From: Orychophragmus violaceus
Lineage: Eukaryota; Streptophyta; Magnoliopsida; Brassicales; Brassicaceae
Length of the DNA stretch: 64,000 bases
Direction: 5' to 3'
Assembly (NCBI GenBank): GCA_030180135.1
Contig: CM058232.1
Coordinates: 78,349,001 to 78,413,000, forward strand
The position numbers were made by a program, and so were the translations under genes. The notes under the pieces are model-generated. The model saw only the letters and a program-made list of their open reading frames with translations. It made no database searches and was not told the origin of the DNA. Below, piece by piece: positions 10,195-21,618 of the stretch. The first letter of the stretch is position 1. The number at the start of each line of letters is the position of its first letter.

Positions 10195-12517
10195 TTACCA
10201 TTCCATCAAACTGTTCAACTCATCCAAAGTTACACAATGATAGTCAATTGAAGAAGGTCCTTCTATTCCTCTAAGCCAAGTAACCCCTAGGTAAAAAAAT
10301 AAATATATTCTCATAATTTTGTTCTATATTAATGTCTTACTCTTATTTTTTAGAAAAAATGTCAACATACCGCAAAATATTTCGATCTAGAAAAATCGGA
10401 GCAAAACAAACCAATGCTTATCTAGAATTTGTTCAAAATGCCTCGACAATTCCTCAACGCGTGGTCCATATGCAACACATTCTATGGCCCTCTTCCTTCA
10501 ATTCCAAAATCATTATTTAGTAAAGTTTAATTATAAGGTGATTATAAAACTCTGAAACTTAAAATTACTCGGCATGTCTTAGCGTGAATTTAGTGCGTGT
10601 ACGTGAATACAAATTGACCTTTGAAGAGTGATCTACCCATTCAAGCTCTCCAACCCATGTTATAGCACCAACAACATCTATAGGAAAAATATTTTAAATA
10701 TAAGTTAATCCCCTAAAAACAACAACCACAATTCTTCCAAATCCGATGTTAGATTTTTCCACTTAATCTAATAATAATGTATTGTATACAACACTTACCT
10801 ATTGCATATTTATCTGAAACTGTCCCATCATTAATTCCTTGGATTGGTTTGATGCTCAAGAGGTCATCCAAAGTTGGAGGATCGGATTTTTCAGTGATAT
10901 TTTTCTCGTCAGTTATATAAATATCCTTATACATTGGACATACTTTGTCATACTTTGGCCCTAACGAAAATCAGAAAAATTAAACCAACAACCTTCTTTC
11001 TATAAAAGAAAGAGGAACTTCCGGGCGTTTTTTCCAAAAGCTAAGGCTTGAGTCCGATTTCCCTGTTGATTATAATCAAAGGTTACAAAAGGAAGTACAC
11101 AAACAAAAACGTATGGATTTATGGGTGCCATGTATACCCAATAAAATTAAAGGGGTAAAATTAATTCCAAGGGATACAAAAAAGTAGAAGAAGAATACCG
11201 TTTCATCGGATAAAATTAATTCCAAGGGAGCATCATAGTGAGTAAAACACCACGCTCTCAAAACCTTCGCTCTACCATTCCAGCGATTATCCCTCAAAGT
11301 AATATCAACAATTTTGTGAAATTGTGAGTTTTCAGAATCGCATGTTATAAGCGGATTCATTTTGTGGATAACTCTTTGAATATAAGAGAATGATAACGAG
11401 AAGGTATAAGAAGAAAGTGAAGAGTTTTTAGGTTTATTGAAATGAATTCCCGGTAACTATTATACCTCGAAACCCAACAATTACAACTTTCCATTAAAAT
11501 CCACTTACTCGTTTTTGGGCTTTTCTCGAATGATTACATGAGAATGACCCATGTATGCTTTTCTTTCATAATCTCTAATTGTTATGCGTTAAATTTACCA
11601 TAAGAAACTGATTGTTCATAATCCTCTCAGCTTAACGAAATACATTGATTTGTTCTTCAAAAGGGAACATGTTCTGATGAGAAACGGAAAAAAACAGAAG
11701 CAAAAAGCATAGGGGATATTGGGTAGGGTATCTCGATCGGTTAATAAGTTTATGTACTAAATTTAAATCAATGTTTAGTACTCATTTATTATTTTTTCAA
11801 TTTTTGGATATCATGGAATACGAGTAATATACTAAGTTACTAAAGAAAACCAAGTTGACAAAAAAAATAAATACTAGAGAAAACCATAAACAAAGTGTGG
11901 GTTATAAATACAAATTTAATTTAAATTCATAAACCATAAGTATGCTCTTCATTTCGCAAATCCAACAAACCACACCCAACATTCTTAATATAGAGGATAC
12001 TTAGGGTACCTGAACAAAAAAAAATCATATTAAAACAATAACACATAAGATCGCAAAAAACATAAACATCTATACTATATGATTATGAGTTGTGAGATAA
12101 ATACCTCTGGACAAAATCACATAACTCTTCAACATCATACGCATCAAAGTGTATCTTAGAATCTCGTTGAATTTCCTCCAACCTCACCAACCGTAATCAA
12201 CAAATAAATTTTAATTATTTTTTATTTTACACTAACTGGAACAAATTTACAAAAAAACTTTGATGTTTCATCATACCACAACTGTTATTGGCGATATTAA
12301 AGCATTGGAATAAGCCGAACAATATCGCATTCAGACTTTTGCCCCATGCCCTAACCAGCCTAACAGCTAGATCGCCATTGGCCACACAATCCAATGACTC
12401 GTTTCTGCCAACATTTACTGCAGATAAGCTTTCAGACATTCTAAGAATATTGTACATGAAATAAATTGATGTTATACTTACTCCAAATCTCGGATTCTGA
12501 ATTTTACTTGAAGTCGC

Positions 12518-13149
12518 TGAAGAGGTATTTGATGTGTCAGTCACGGCGTAGTACAAGTGGTAGTACAAGACGTGACTCAGGACGTTGATATGTTCGATTG
12601 ATGAGATATGAACGAATCTTTATGATGTGATTCGGTTTATGGGTTGTGTGCTGAGCTAGATGAAGATCTTGGAGTGAAGATTACAGCTTGGAGTTGTTTA
12701 CTTATTCTTTGAATAAGTTTCAAGAAAAAAGGAAAAGTTACATAAAGGTGGAATAGGAAATATCAAAACAAAAAGGATATTTGCTATATCTTTATTTAGG
12801 TAAACTTGAGGAGCAAGTTTAGCCTATATAAAGAGGAGAGGCGTGGCCTATGGAGATGCAAGAGCTGAGAGAATAAAAACTCAAGAGGACTTTTGTATCT
12901 TTGGAAAAAAAAAAGTCTAGGTTCTAGGGGGAGCTTAGCTCAGGTGTTTGATCCTGAAGAATTCTTGTATTGGGTAGAGCGATAGATCAATAGGGTTTGT
13001 TCTATTCGTCTGTAATTGGTGGGATTACTTTCTATTCAAGTGAATTCGAAAGCTGGACGAGGTCCCGGGGAGTAGGAAAAACCGAACCCCGTTAACAAAC
13101 TTTGTGTGTCTTACTTTCTGCTTTATATACTGCCTCACCTGCACTTTCA
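12518..13149 (+). repeat. 5' LTR of the Gag-only element
   Basis: 632 bp, TG...CA ends. A canonical TATATAAAG box sits at 12825-12833. The primer-binding site follows one base beyond the LTR. Confidence 0.93.
12825..12833 (+). promoter_or_regulatory. TATA box in 5' LTR
   Basis: TATATAAAG followed by a purine-rich leader, in the expected U3 position. In the 3' LTR the matching site reads TATACAAAG (15527-15535). Confidence 0.65.
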
Positions 13150-13151
13150 AT

Positions 13152-13163
13152 TGGTATCAGAGC
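13152..13163 (+). other. Primer-binding site (initiator Met-tRNA type)
   Basis: TGGTATCAGAGC lies two bases after the 5' LTR, the standard plant copia minus-strand primer site. Confidence 0.9.
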
Positions 13164-13252
13164 GGGTGCTTGATAGAGATTCAGTCTTGTTTCGAGCAGA
13201 TCTAAGGTGAGGATCAGATGGTAGCTCAGGAAGTAGCACAGAGTTCGGTTCG

Positions 13253-15094
13253 ATGGAGTCTCATAAGAAAGGAACGTCTATGACCAGACCACCACGGCTT
13301 GACTCTTCAAATTATGGATATTGGAAGGTACGGATGCAAGCTTTCATTAGTGGTCTTGATGAGGATTGTTGGAATTCGATTGAGACTGGTTGGAATCCCC
13401 CGATGATGGTTAATGATAAAGGAGTTGAAGTTCTTAAGCCTAGAGATCAATGGAATGCTGAAGAGAAGAAGGCATCAAGTTGCAATTCTAAGACCAAGAC
13501 TGCAATTTATAATGCAATTGATGCAAGTTACTTCAAGTTGATTTCTCAATGTGTGTCAGCTCATGAGGCATGGAAAACATTGGAGAACATGTTTGAAGGT
13601 ACCACAAGTGTCAAGAGGACTAAGCTGGATATGTTAGCATCTAAATTTGAGAATCTAAGGATGGATGAAGGAGAAACCGTGGCTCAATTTAGTGATAAGT
13701 TGTGTGACATATCTAATGAGTCATTCGCTCTTGGAAAGACTTACAAGGACAAGAAGCTTGTGAAGAAGCTGAAGAGATCTCTTCCATCAAAGTTTGAGTC
13801 AAAGATCTCTGCTGTTGAAGAAGCTCATAATCTGGATGAGATGGCGTTTGATGAGTTTGTTGGGATCCTTCAAGCTTTTGAGTTGAATAAAGCGTATGAA
13901 GAACTAGCTCAGAAGAAGGATGTTGATGTTGGAGTTGCTCTACAAGTTTCATCTTCTGAAGATTCTATGGCGATGCTGTCAAGACAGTTTTCTAAGTATT
14001 TTAAGATGAAGGAAGACAAGAAAAGTAAAAGAGAGAAGTTGGACAGCTCATCATCGAAGATACAATGCTATGAATGTCATGGATTTGGTCATGTTAGCCG
14101 TGATTGTGCAAATTTACAGCATAATAAGAAGAAGAGGAACGTCAAGGATGATTCTGGAAGTGATCCAGATGATGGTGAAGAAATAAAGAACTTTGTGGCA
14201 TTCACAACCTTTGAGTCTAGTTCTGCTACGAAGTCTGCAACAGGATCCGCATTAGCGTCTGCGACGGAACCTGCATCAGCGTCTGCAACAGGGTGTGCAA
14301 TTGATAGTGACAATGATGAAAGTGATGACGATCCTGTAAGTGATGATGATGATTTTGCTGAGAATTACAAAGCCTTGTATGAGCATTGGTGTAAGATGGT
14401 TGAGGAGAATGCATCATTGACCAAGGAGAAAGTTAAGCTAGAAGCTGAAGTTGCTGAAGTACGAAAGTATGCAACAGAGAAAGAAGAAGAAGCACAGCAA
14501 GCCAGAGCTCAAATTGAAGAGACTCAAAAAGGTCTGAGGATGATGAATAATGGCACAAAGAAGTTGGATCATCTTCTCACCATTGGCAAAAGTGATCGAT
14601 GTGGCCTTGGATTCAATGGAAAATCTTCAAAAGCTAATAGTGTTTTTGTGTCTGGTGGAAAGACGAATGTTGCATCAACAGCTGCTACAAAGACTGTCAC
14701 TGTTATGAAGTCTGCAACTGGTACGTCGACTGGTACGACAGCTAGTACGAGAGCTGGTACAGGAACTGCTACAGCGACTGCAACAAGGAAAATCCCGGAA
14801 GTGAAGAGTGCACCTAAACGAATTTGGCGTCCTGTCTGTCATCATTGTGGAGTTGTTGGGCATATTAGGCCAAGATGCTTCAAGTTATTGAAGGAGAAGA
14901 AACGAATGGAGCATGCTCGTGGAGAGAGATTTCATGGTCCAATATGTTATCATTGTGAAGGTAAAGGACATGTTCAAAGGGCTAATTATGGAGGGACAAG
15001 GCCCATGAAGATTTGGAGGAAGAAAGTTAATCACTTCGGAGATGGTGCAGTAGGATTTCATCCTCAATATGGAGGAGGACGGTTCATGTGTTAG
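13253..15094 (+). CDS. Gag polyprotein of non-autonomous copia-type element, 613 aa
   Basis: Single open frame of 613 codons starting at the first ATG after the leader. The N-terminal half (residues 15-225) is a UBN2/DUF4219-type copia Gag: LDSSNYGYWKVRMQAF, AWKTLENMFEG and LKRSLPSKFE blocks. A CCHC knuckle lies at C272-C285 (CYECHGFGHVSRDC), then acidic and Ala/Ser/Thr-rich linkers, a predicted coiled coil (about 380-435), a second CCHC knuckle at C529-C542, and a third at C565 whose last Cys is replaced by Asn. It would assemble particles and package RNA. No pol domains. The frame is undamaged, in contrast to most ORFs here, which fits recent insertion. Confidence 0.9.
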   Translation: MESHKKGTSMTRPPRLDSSNYGYWKVRMQAFISGLDEDCWNSIETGWNPPMMVNDKGVEVLKPRDQWNAEEKKASSCNSKTKTAIYNAIDASYFKLISQCVSAHEAWKTLENMFEGTTSVKRTKLDMLASKFENLRMDEGETVAQFSDKLCDISNESFALGKTYKDKKLVKKLKRSLPSKFESKISAVEEAHNLDEMAFDEFVGILQAFELNKAYEELAQKKDVDVGVALQVSSSEDSMAMLSRQFSKYFKMKEDKKSKREKLDSSSSKIQCYECHGFGHVSRDCANLQHNKKKRNVKDDSGSDPDDGEEIKNFVAFTTFESSSATKSATGSALASATEPASASATGCAIDSDNDESDDDPVSDDDDFAENYKALYEHWCKMVEENASLTKEKVKLEAEVAEVRKYATEKEEEAQQARAQIEETQKGLRMMNNGTKKLDHLLTIGKSDRCGLGFNGKSSKANSVFVSGGKTNVASTAATKTVTVMKSATGTSTGTTASTRAGTGTATATATRKIPEVKSAPKRIWRPVCHHCGVVGHIRPRCFKLLKEKKRMEHARGERFHGPICYHCEGKGHVQRANYGGTRPMKIWRKKVNHFGDGAVGFHPQYGGGRFMC

Positions 15095-15205
15095 TTTTTG
15101 ACCATGATGTGACTCAAGTAGGAGGAGATTGGTGTTGCTAGTTTTGATGATGTTGCTAGTGACGAAGCCGTTGATGCTAGGGTTGTTGAGATCACATACA
15201 TAGTC

Positions 15206-15218
15206 AAAAAGGGGGAGA
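15206..15218 (+). other. Polypurine tract
   Basis: AAAAAGGGGGAGA directly before the 3' LTR, the expected plus-strand priming site. Confidence 0.88.
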
Positions 15219-15219
15219 T

Positions 15220-15851
15220 TGAAGAGGTATTTGATGTGTCAGTCACGGCGTAGTACAAGTGGTAGTACAAGACGTGACTCAGGACGTTGATATGTTCGAT
15301 TGATGAGATATGAACGAATCTTTATGATGTGATTCGGTTTATGGGTTGTGTGCTGAGCTAGATGAAGATCTTGGAGTGAAGATTACAGCTTGGAGTTGTT
15401 TACTTATTCTTTGAATAAGTTTCAAGAAAAAAGGAAAAGTTACATAAAGGTGGAATAGGAAATATCAAAACAAAAAGGATATTTGCTATATCTTTATTTA
15501 GGTAAACTTGAGGAGCAAGTTTAGCCTATACAAAGAGGAGAGGTGTGGCCTATGGAGATGCAAGAGCTGAGAGAATAAAAACTCAAGAGGGCTTTTGTAT
15601 CTTTGGAAAAAAAAAAGTCTAGGTTCTAGGGGGAGCTTAGCTCAGGTGTTTGATCCTGAAGAATTCTTGTATTGGGTAGAGCGATAGATCAATAGGGTTT
15701 GTTCTATTCGTCTGTAATTGGTGGGATTACTTTCTATTCAAGTGAATTCGAAAGCTGGACGAGGTCCCGGGGAGTAGGAAAAACCGAACCCCGTTAACAA
15801 ACTTTGTGTGTCTTACTTTCTGCTTTATATACTGCCTCACCTGCACTTTCA
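15220..15851 (+). repeat. 3' LTR of the Gag-only element
   Basis: 632 bp, differs from the 5' LTR at three positions by eye: TATATAAAG/TATACAAAG, GGCGTGG/GGTGTGG and GAGGACT/GAGGGCT. Followed by the target-site duplication GTCGC. Confidence 0.93.
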
Positions 15852-17846
15852 GTCGCCTCCAGAAATAAGTTTTCGGATCATTTGCAGTAACAATGTATCT
15901 CTTACGAAGCCATCAATTCCAAGCACAACACCAATCAAATCTATATCTCAAACCAATAAACATAACAAACAAATCCATAACAAAATCATATTAAAACAAT
16001 AAATTCCCATAAAACTTGTAACCTTAAATCCAAAAAAGTATACCGATTAGATATGTGCTAGTTATGGTGCCATTCGAAACGCCATGTATATGCTTCAAGT
16101 CTAAGTAGTGCTGGCCATTAGGGTATGGAATTTTACAGATTACACTCGAACTAGTTCGACACAAAGAGAATAAACTATCTGTCATGCGGTCAAACATTGG
16201 CCTATCAAGGATATGAACGTTATCCCATTGTACCCACTGGCCCTTAGATTCCACCAGCCACTCGAATATTTCAACGAAATCGCCCCAAATTTCTCCTTCT
16301 ATTCTTTGTCCCTATCGTTAGAAAGTGCAAGACTTAAACTTTAAACATCGTAAGAACAGAAGTTTATAAAACGTAAGATCAAAACTTTATACATCGCATG
16401 GACTGTGATAGAGAGATAACCTGTTCATCCACCAAAATTAGTTTGATGGTTTTGCCGGAGAAGACACGTTGATACATCCAACACTGAAGGGCCTTCAATC
16501 TCAAACTCCATTTCGTCGTCGACTTGTTGATCTACGAGAGGAATTGGTATTGCCTTTGTGCCATTGGTATTTTTGCAATAGATTTTCCGTTGAGAAAATA
16601 AATGCAAGACGAAAGGAATTTGAGAGATGAAGTGAATTTGAGAGAGGTTATAATAGTTAGGGTATTGGCAGTTTATGGTAATTTAGGCGCCATAAATATA
16701 TTGGGTTTGGCGGGCCTTAATTTGATATATCAGTATGTTAACTTTGGTTTTGATCAATGTAAATATCTTATTGATTCCCGGTGCACATAATGGTTTATCT
16801 GTGTCTCATAATGGCTAGTCATGAACTAATGTATTACACATGGCATATTAAAGAACTACTGTTTGACACTTGCCCTCATACTTGTAACTATTGAATTAGA
16901 TGTCTAAAGATCTTTAAATTCGTGTAGCTAGTTATGTTGAGTTCCTCTATCAATCATCCATTTGATATTTTATTTATGTTTTAGTAGCATATTGTAGGAT
17001 TCTCTTTTTCAATTACTACAAGAAAATTGATTATTCATTGCATATCCGGATAGCGTTTTATGCAGTTGTGCTATGCTTGATATAACCGTAAGTTTTTAAT
17101 AACGTTTATAAATTTACAAATGCTATAATAAATGTAGCGTCTAAAATATTATAAAGCCCGCCTCTTTTTATAATAAGTGCGCTACATTTTAACAAAAGTC
17201 CGCCTGAAATTTTGACTTAAGTAAAAACCAAATATTATTTTGCCTTCTCATAGTTGATGGGATAAAAAACAAACGCAGAGAAAGGAAAAATATCTGTCTT
17301 TTAGGGTTTCTCTCCATCTCAAAAAGGTCTCTTTTACAGGTTTGAATCGTATCTTCTCGCCTCAGGAAAATTTCATTCCGGCGATGTCCCCTCTGTACGC
17401 CGGCGATGACCCTTTTTAGTTTTGTAGGTTTCGCTTGCAGGTCCATAAGAAATGGAGAAGAAGATAGCGAGGAGATTGGAAGGAAAGGTGGCGATTGTGG
17501 GTTTCGCTTGCAGGTCAATGGCGCGTTCATCATTGTTTCCTCCCGCAAGCAGGTTTCACCATCTCCCTGTTTTTTTTTCGTATTCTTATTTGATTTTCTC
17601 GACGCAGGTTTGTCTCGACGTTAGTGAAAAATCTTTGTACTTGTGCATGATTAGGTAGCAAATACTGGATTTGATCTGTTCTATTCACCAGAAATCTGAA
17701 CCTTTTTCGGATTCTCAATTTACGAATTTCAAAATTGATGCAGGATTTTTTCTTCTTCTATTAAATTGAAAGAGAGAGGCTTATTGTAGTTTCTTACGAG
17801 AGAAGGAGTTTATGTGTTTTCTGTAAACTCGTAGCTTATTGTTTAG

Positions 17847-18202
17847 TGATAGAGAGCGGAAGCTTAGATAACAAGTTAGATCAAGAGAACTCTAAGAGAA
17901 CTTGAAAACGAACTTGGGTTTAGGCGTAGTCAAAGAGATATCGATTACGGCTAGGATTTGAGAGTCCTCCTCTCAGGGTTTTGTAGACGAAAGTTCTTTC
18001 GAAAACCTGAGTTTCCTCGTTTTATTGATTTATTAAAATAAAGGCTGCTTTACAAAGACTCATTAAAACTCTATTTATACTCAAAGACTTGAGTCAACTG
18101 GAAACCCTAAAATAATAAAGAAAAGACGAAAGCCCCTAACAATTAGTCAAACACGAGAAAGCCCAATAAAGCAATAACTAGTCCTAAAGATGTGCTGCAT
18201 CT
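17847..18202 (-). repeat. 3' LTR (minus orientation) of the gypsy-like element
   Basis: Starts TGATAGAGAGCGG at 17847 on the plus strand. The inner edge reads CATCT where the partner LTR has CATCA, a single terminal change. Confidence 0.82.
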
Positions 18203-20300
18203 GTCTCTCCGGGTGAGAAAAGATTCGTCCTCGAATCTGAAAGAAGTCCATGAAGCCAAGCTGATGCATAAAAATTGGAGAAAACATGTACGAACCGTGC
18301 GGAACCAATGGAAGCGGTGCAATACGTCACGAGCAACTTCATATCAAGCACTTTCACACATATTGTTACGCTCGCAATCTGACGGTCAGTGATTGAGAAG
18401 CAAGCAAAAACCATCATAATTAGATCAAATTCAGTTTTCTCCACACCAACCACGGTGGCATCATCAAAGAACTCCAACTTGATTCATCGTACAACATTGA
18501 ATTGTGCTTTAAAAATGTCACGTTTTCACTCGTTAAGTGTGACGATCTTGGAAAGATGAGCATCATGGGTACATCTTTGAAAAGATGAGGAATAGATCCC
18601 AACGGTATATGAACCCACAGTAGCCACACCATAGCACGACCAAGTGGGGATACTCCACACCAAGGAAAATAAAGCAAATAATTCATTTGATGAGTTGTAA
18701 CCAGCCACTCTTCTCTGGAACGTATAAAAAGTCTTTTAAGAAACACCACACCATTCAAGATACCATTCCACTTGACCATTTCTGTGTAGTTAGAAAACCA
18801 CAAATATAACGGAGTGGTACTAACTAATGCACAATGATCAGTTGTGAATAATTGTGTGATCATCCAAATCGGACATGAAAACGTAAACGCCTTCCTGTTA
18901 GTGAGGATAAAGATCCAGAAATCATGCCCTTTAATCACAAAACATGGAGACAACTCAGCTAAACAAAGTGAACTCCGGACTACTCCAAGCTGCAGTTTGA
19001 ACTGGATCATGAGAAGACAGAGATAAAAGATCACACTTGGCAAAACCGCGTCCCATTTAACAACACACATGGAGTCTTATGGTTGTACAAAAACTTGCGC
19101 AAATGAGAAAGACATGTAACTGGTGTTGACTTGACTGCGGAACAACTATCACGACGCCCACGATAATCCTGTCATTCATGGAACTCGTTATAGTCTGTAA
19201 AAGACAACATAGAAGAAGATAAATTGTGTTCTCTTGTTGACAAGGCTGTCCACAAATCGGTTCCTCCGTTGTTAACAACATTCGCTTATCAACAACCTCT
19301 TTTGTCATTACCCATGCTACAAGATACAACTGAGTATATGATGGCGGTTCAAAGACAAAGGTGAGAAAGTGTGTTGACATTCGACACATATGCTGAAAAT
19401 CAGGATAGAAGGTATAACACATCACCATCTTGCTTGATTGGCAAGCAATGTCACTCCACCATATATTTTTCGTAGATGTGTAGTTAGAACTCAATTGTGT
19501 AAGCACAACTACGAAATCCTGCTTTAAAACTCCACAATACACCCCAAATTGTAATGGCATCGTACGAACAAACTCAAAGGGTATATTTCTGAGAGTGTGA
19601 GAAAGAGACCATGCAGCCGTCAACCACATAAGAATAGTTGGACGTGTACGCGCAAAAAACTCAAATGCTCTGTACGCTACAATTAGCTCCACAAATTGTT
19701 TCACCTTCTTGTTTGTGATGATAGGGATGAATGTAGGGCATACATGAATCACCATCGGTATGCACATGAATCAAAGATTATAAGCTTTGGGAGTCCATGG
19801 TGGCCACAACAACTTAGATTCTTCTTTGTCAGCAAAGGCACAGTCTACGAAGCAGTGAAAATGATGGACCAAATATGTAGAAAATATGTCTAAACAAGGA
19901 GAATGATGTATGTCTCCAAGTTTCACTTCGACAAAGTCCATTGAAATACCCATATAACAGACCACAATACGCACGAGAAATTCCCAGGTGATGTCTAATC
20001 TGAATTTATCTTTGTTCTTCGAACCCTTTGGAGGAATAAAAAGCGCCAAGATATGGTGGTGGTGTGAAATTGGGACTGTCGACGGGGACCCAATACAAAA
20101 TCCATCACCAGAAACAACAATCTGTACATCAAACCAAGAAAGAAACAAACCAGGTTTCTCCCTGAAACTTAGCCATTCATGAATCATATCCATCAGAGCC
20201 AGCCCTTTAATCTTCACACATTGTGATTTGCGAAAAACAGCTACTAGTGTGTTCACACTCTCTCGATCAGAAACATCATCTAGCAATGGTGGTGGTGAAG
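18184..20300 (-). pseudogene. Degenerate internal region of gypsy-like element
   Basis: Minus-strand frames (18184-18477, 18420-19070, 19057-19767 and the distal part of 19771-20724) run nearly end to end but switch frame and match no enzyme I recognise. The only diagnostic piece is the terminal DSRTNLF...PGETDAAH tail overlapping the LTR. The presence of long open stretches without polymerase or integrase motifs suggests a family-specific filler or further captured DNA. Confidence 0.45.
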
Positions 20301-20367
20301 TCCAAGCTCCCGGGTGACAAAGGCTTACACGATGATATCCTGTTGTCATCATCTCCAACAATTTCTT

Positions 20368-20755
20368 TAGCTCCATGTTGTCAACAATTTCGCTCACACT
20401 CGGACCTCCACGTGAAACTCCCAGCAAGCTTCCTCCAGATAGATGAATATTCTGAACCACTTTCCTTGATAACGGCATTTCGGTTAGATGTTTTATCAGA
20501 GAAGCATCGATAACCAAAAGGAATCCCAAAAGGAATCCCAACAGTGTTCTTAACACCATAAATCTCAAGAGTGATAACAATATGTCTAATGACATCATTG
20601 AGACCAGGACAGAGCCCACCACAAGTGATAATCTCAGCCTTGACTTGTTCTGGTCTGAAGTATATCTTCTCCTTCGGGCCAGCACAGTGAATCCATTGCT
20701 CAACCCAAGAACAGTCAGGATCAATGCACTCTGCTCCGGCTGAAGTTGGTGATGA
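20368..20755 (-). pseudogene. Captured ATP-dependent 6-phosphofructokinase fragment
   Basis: The minus strand reads SPTSAGAECIDPDCSWVEQW, then EKIYFRPEQVKA, the PFK core motif IITCGGLCPGLNDVIRHIVI and TLEIYGVKN. It continues in another frame as LTEMPLSRKVVQNIHLSGGS and LLGVSRGGPSVSEIVD. These are consecutive segments of plant (plastid-type) PFK, the glycolytic enzyme phosphorylating fructose 6-phosphate. A 12-bp tandem duplication (GIPFGIPFG) and a one-base frameshift after FSDK break it. About 130 codons are contiguous with no intron, suggesting a spliced RNA source, although the parent gene structure was not checked. It lies inside a retrotransposon, so it was probably acquired during reverse transcription. 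Confidence 0.82.
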
Positions 20756-21025
20756 GTAACTAAAAGAAACTATCTGTGCAACAAACACTTCCTTTTTGTT
20801 GACAAATAGATTTTTGCCAAACGTCTGTCCATAAAACCTAGTGTCAAGATCTCTCTCACCATGAAAAGTCTCGCATTGAACGTGATCTGGTGGCTCATCC
20901 TTGATATGCCGATGAAGCTTTGAAAGAGAAATAAAATCACTATTGTGTGACATATAGATATTGTGCTCCCAACTTTGACCAAAATGTAAATCAACATAGC
21001 TGTCAAAACTCGTTGCAACACTAAT

Positions 21026-21586
21026 CTATTTGTAAAGAGAGCCATCACCGCAACAAAACAAATTGTTAAGGTGATGAAACAAACTTTTGCAGCGACCCGG
21101 CTCATTATTGACTTTCCGACGATGATTTGCAATACCACTAACAATACCTTGACTTGTCATATCCATATATGTATCTTTGTCCATCATACCAAGTTTGTCG
21201 ATCTCATGAACACATCTTGTTGGCTCATGATTGATGCCATTCACGTTTTGTGTTCCTATGGAATGGATGTTGTTTCCCTCGTCAAAGACATCATAGGTTA
21301 GACATGTATCAACACAATCATCAAAGATCTGATCGGTATCATCATACACATCGAAGATTGGAACTCCATGGATCTCTTTGAGAAGATCACTGCCTACGTC
21401 AACTTCTTCATCAAAGAACACATCGTCCTGCTGAAATATATCCTGTGATTGCTGGAGTGCGTTTAGAATAGGTTCCATGGATTTTCGTAACTTGTCGCAT
21501 AGATCTTGTTCAAACTTCGAGAATATTTCTCTCAAGGAAGTAGCTTGCTCATCCCTTCGTTGTTGCAGATTCCCTCTCGGCGACAT
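21026..21586 (-). CDS. Gag-proximal ORF of gypsy-like element, about 187 aa
   Basis: First ATG after the primer site on the minus strand (21586, MSPRGNLQQRRDEQATSLRE). The protein begins with a basic/Gln-rich stretch, a helical LREIFSKFEQDL segment, and then an acidic region with repeated FDVYDD / VFDEGN motifs resembling the linker before protease in Brassicaceae gypsy polyproteins. No zinc knuckle or protease motif is seen. It is probably a shortened and degenerate gag. Confidence 0.5.
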   Translation of the reverse strand: MSPRGNLQQRRDEQATSLREIFSKFEQDLCDKLRKSMEPILNALQQSQDIFQQDDVFFDEEVDVGSDLLKEIHGVPIFDVYDDTDQIFDDCVDTCLTYDVFDEGNNIHSIGTQNVNGINHEPTRCVHEIDKLGMMDKDTYMDMTSQGIVSGIANHRRKVNNEPGRCKSLFHHLNNLFCCGDGSLYK

Positions 21587-21604
21587 AATAGTAGGACCAT
21601 TTTG

Positions 21605-21618
21605 TCTCTGATACCAAC
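21605..21618 (-). other. Primer-binding site of gypsy-like element
   Basis: TTGGTATCAGAGAC on the minus strand immediately inside the right LTR. It fixes the element's orientation. Confidence 0.8.

Larger units (their letters stand above)
12518..15851 (+). mobile_element. Young Gag-only LTR retrotransposon (TR-GAG type, copia-related)
   Basis: Complete 3334-bp element with two 632-bp LTRs (TGAAGAGG...CACTTTCA), a Met-tRNA-type primer site, one gag ORF, a polypurine tract and a 5-bp target-site duplication GTCGC (12513-12517, 15852-15856). The uninterrupted site is present in copy A. I count three differences between LTRs, all transitions. There is no protease, integrase, RT or RNase H: only about 110 bp separate gag from the polypurine tract. 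Known class: TR-GAG non-autonomous elements, which need enzymes from a partner copia element. Confidence 0.92.
10195..16564 (-). pseudogene. RPA70-like OB-fold gene, copy B, split by a retrotransposon
   Basis: Same gene as copy A, complete to its 3' side. The minus-strand order is: ATG at 16564 with the same TAG at codon 11; OB-fold exons to about 16050; an exon split by the insertion at 12513-15856; exons near 12470-12230, 11360-11076 and 10930-10805; then an exon with DVVGAITWVGELEWVDHS after a TAG acceptor near 10677. Next comes ECVAYGPRVEELSRHFEQ (about 10485-10430), followed by an in-frame stop, and an exon at about 10290-10195 ending at a GTAAGAA donor. RPA-like proteins bind single-stranded DNA; this copy has at least two stops plus a 3.3-kb insertion. 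Exon limits are approximate. Confidence 0.68.
10715..17296. repeat. Segmental duplication, copy B (partner 1-3239)
   Basis: Colinear with 1-3239 apart from the Gag-only retrotransposon (12518-15851 plus a duplicated GTCGC). Similarity to copy A stops at 17296, where copy B continues into captured-gene sequence of the Pack-CACTA while copy A jumps to the MITE. The two copies are direct, about 10.7 kb apart. Confidence 0.93.

Noticed and set aside
18420..20300. Independent minus-strand host genes
   Set aside because: The frames fill the interior of an LTR element, switch frame repeatedly and show no family motifs; treated as degenerate element sequence.
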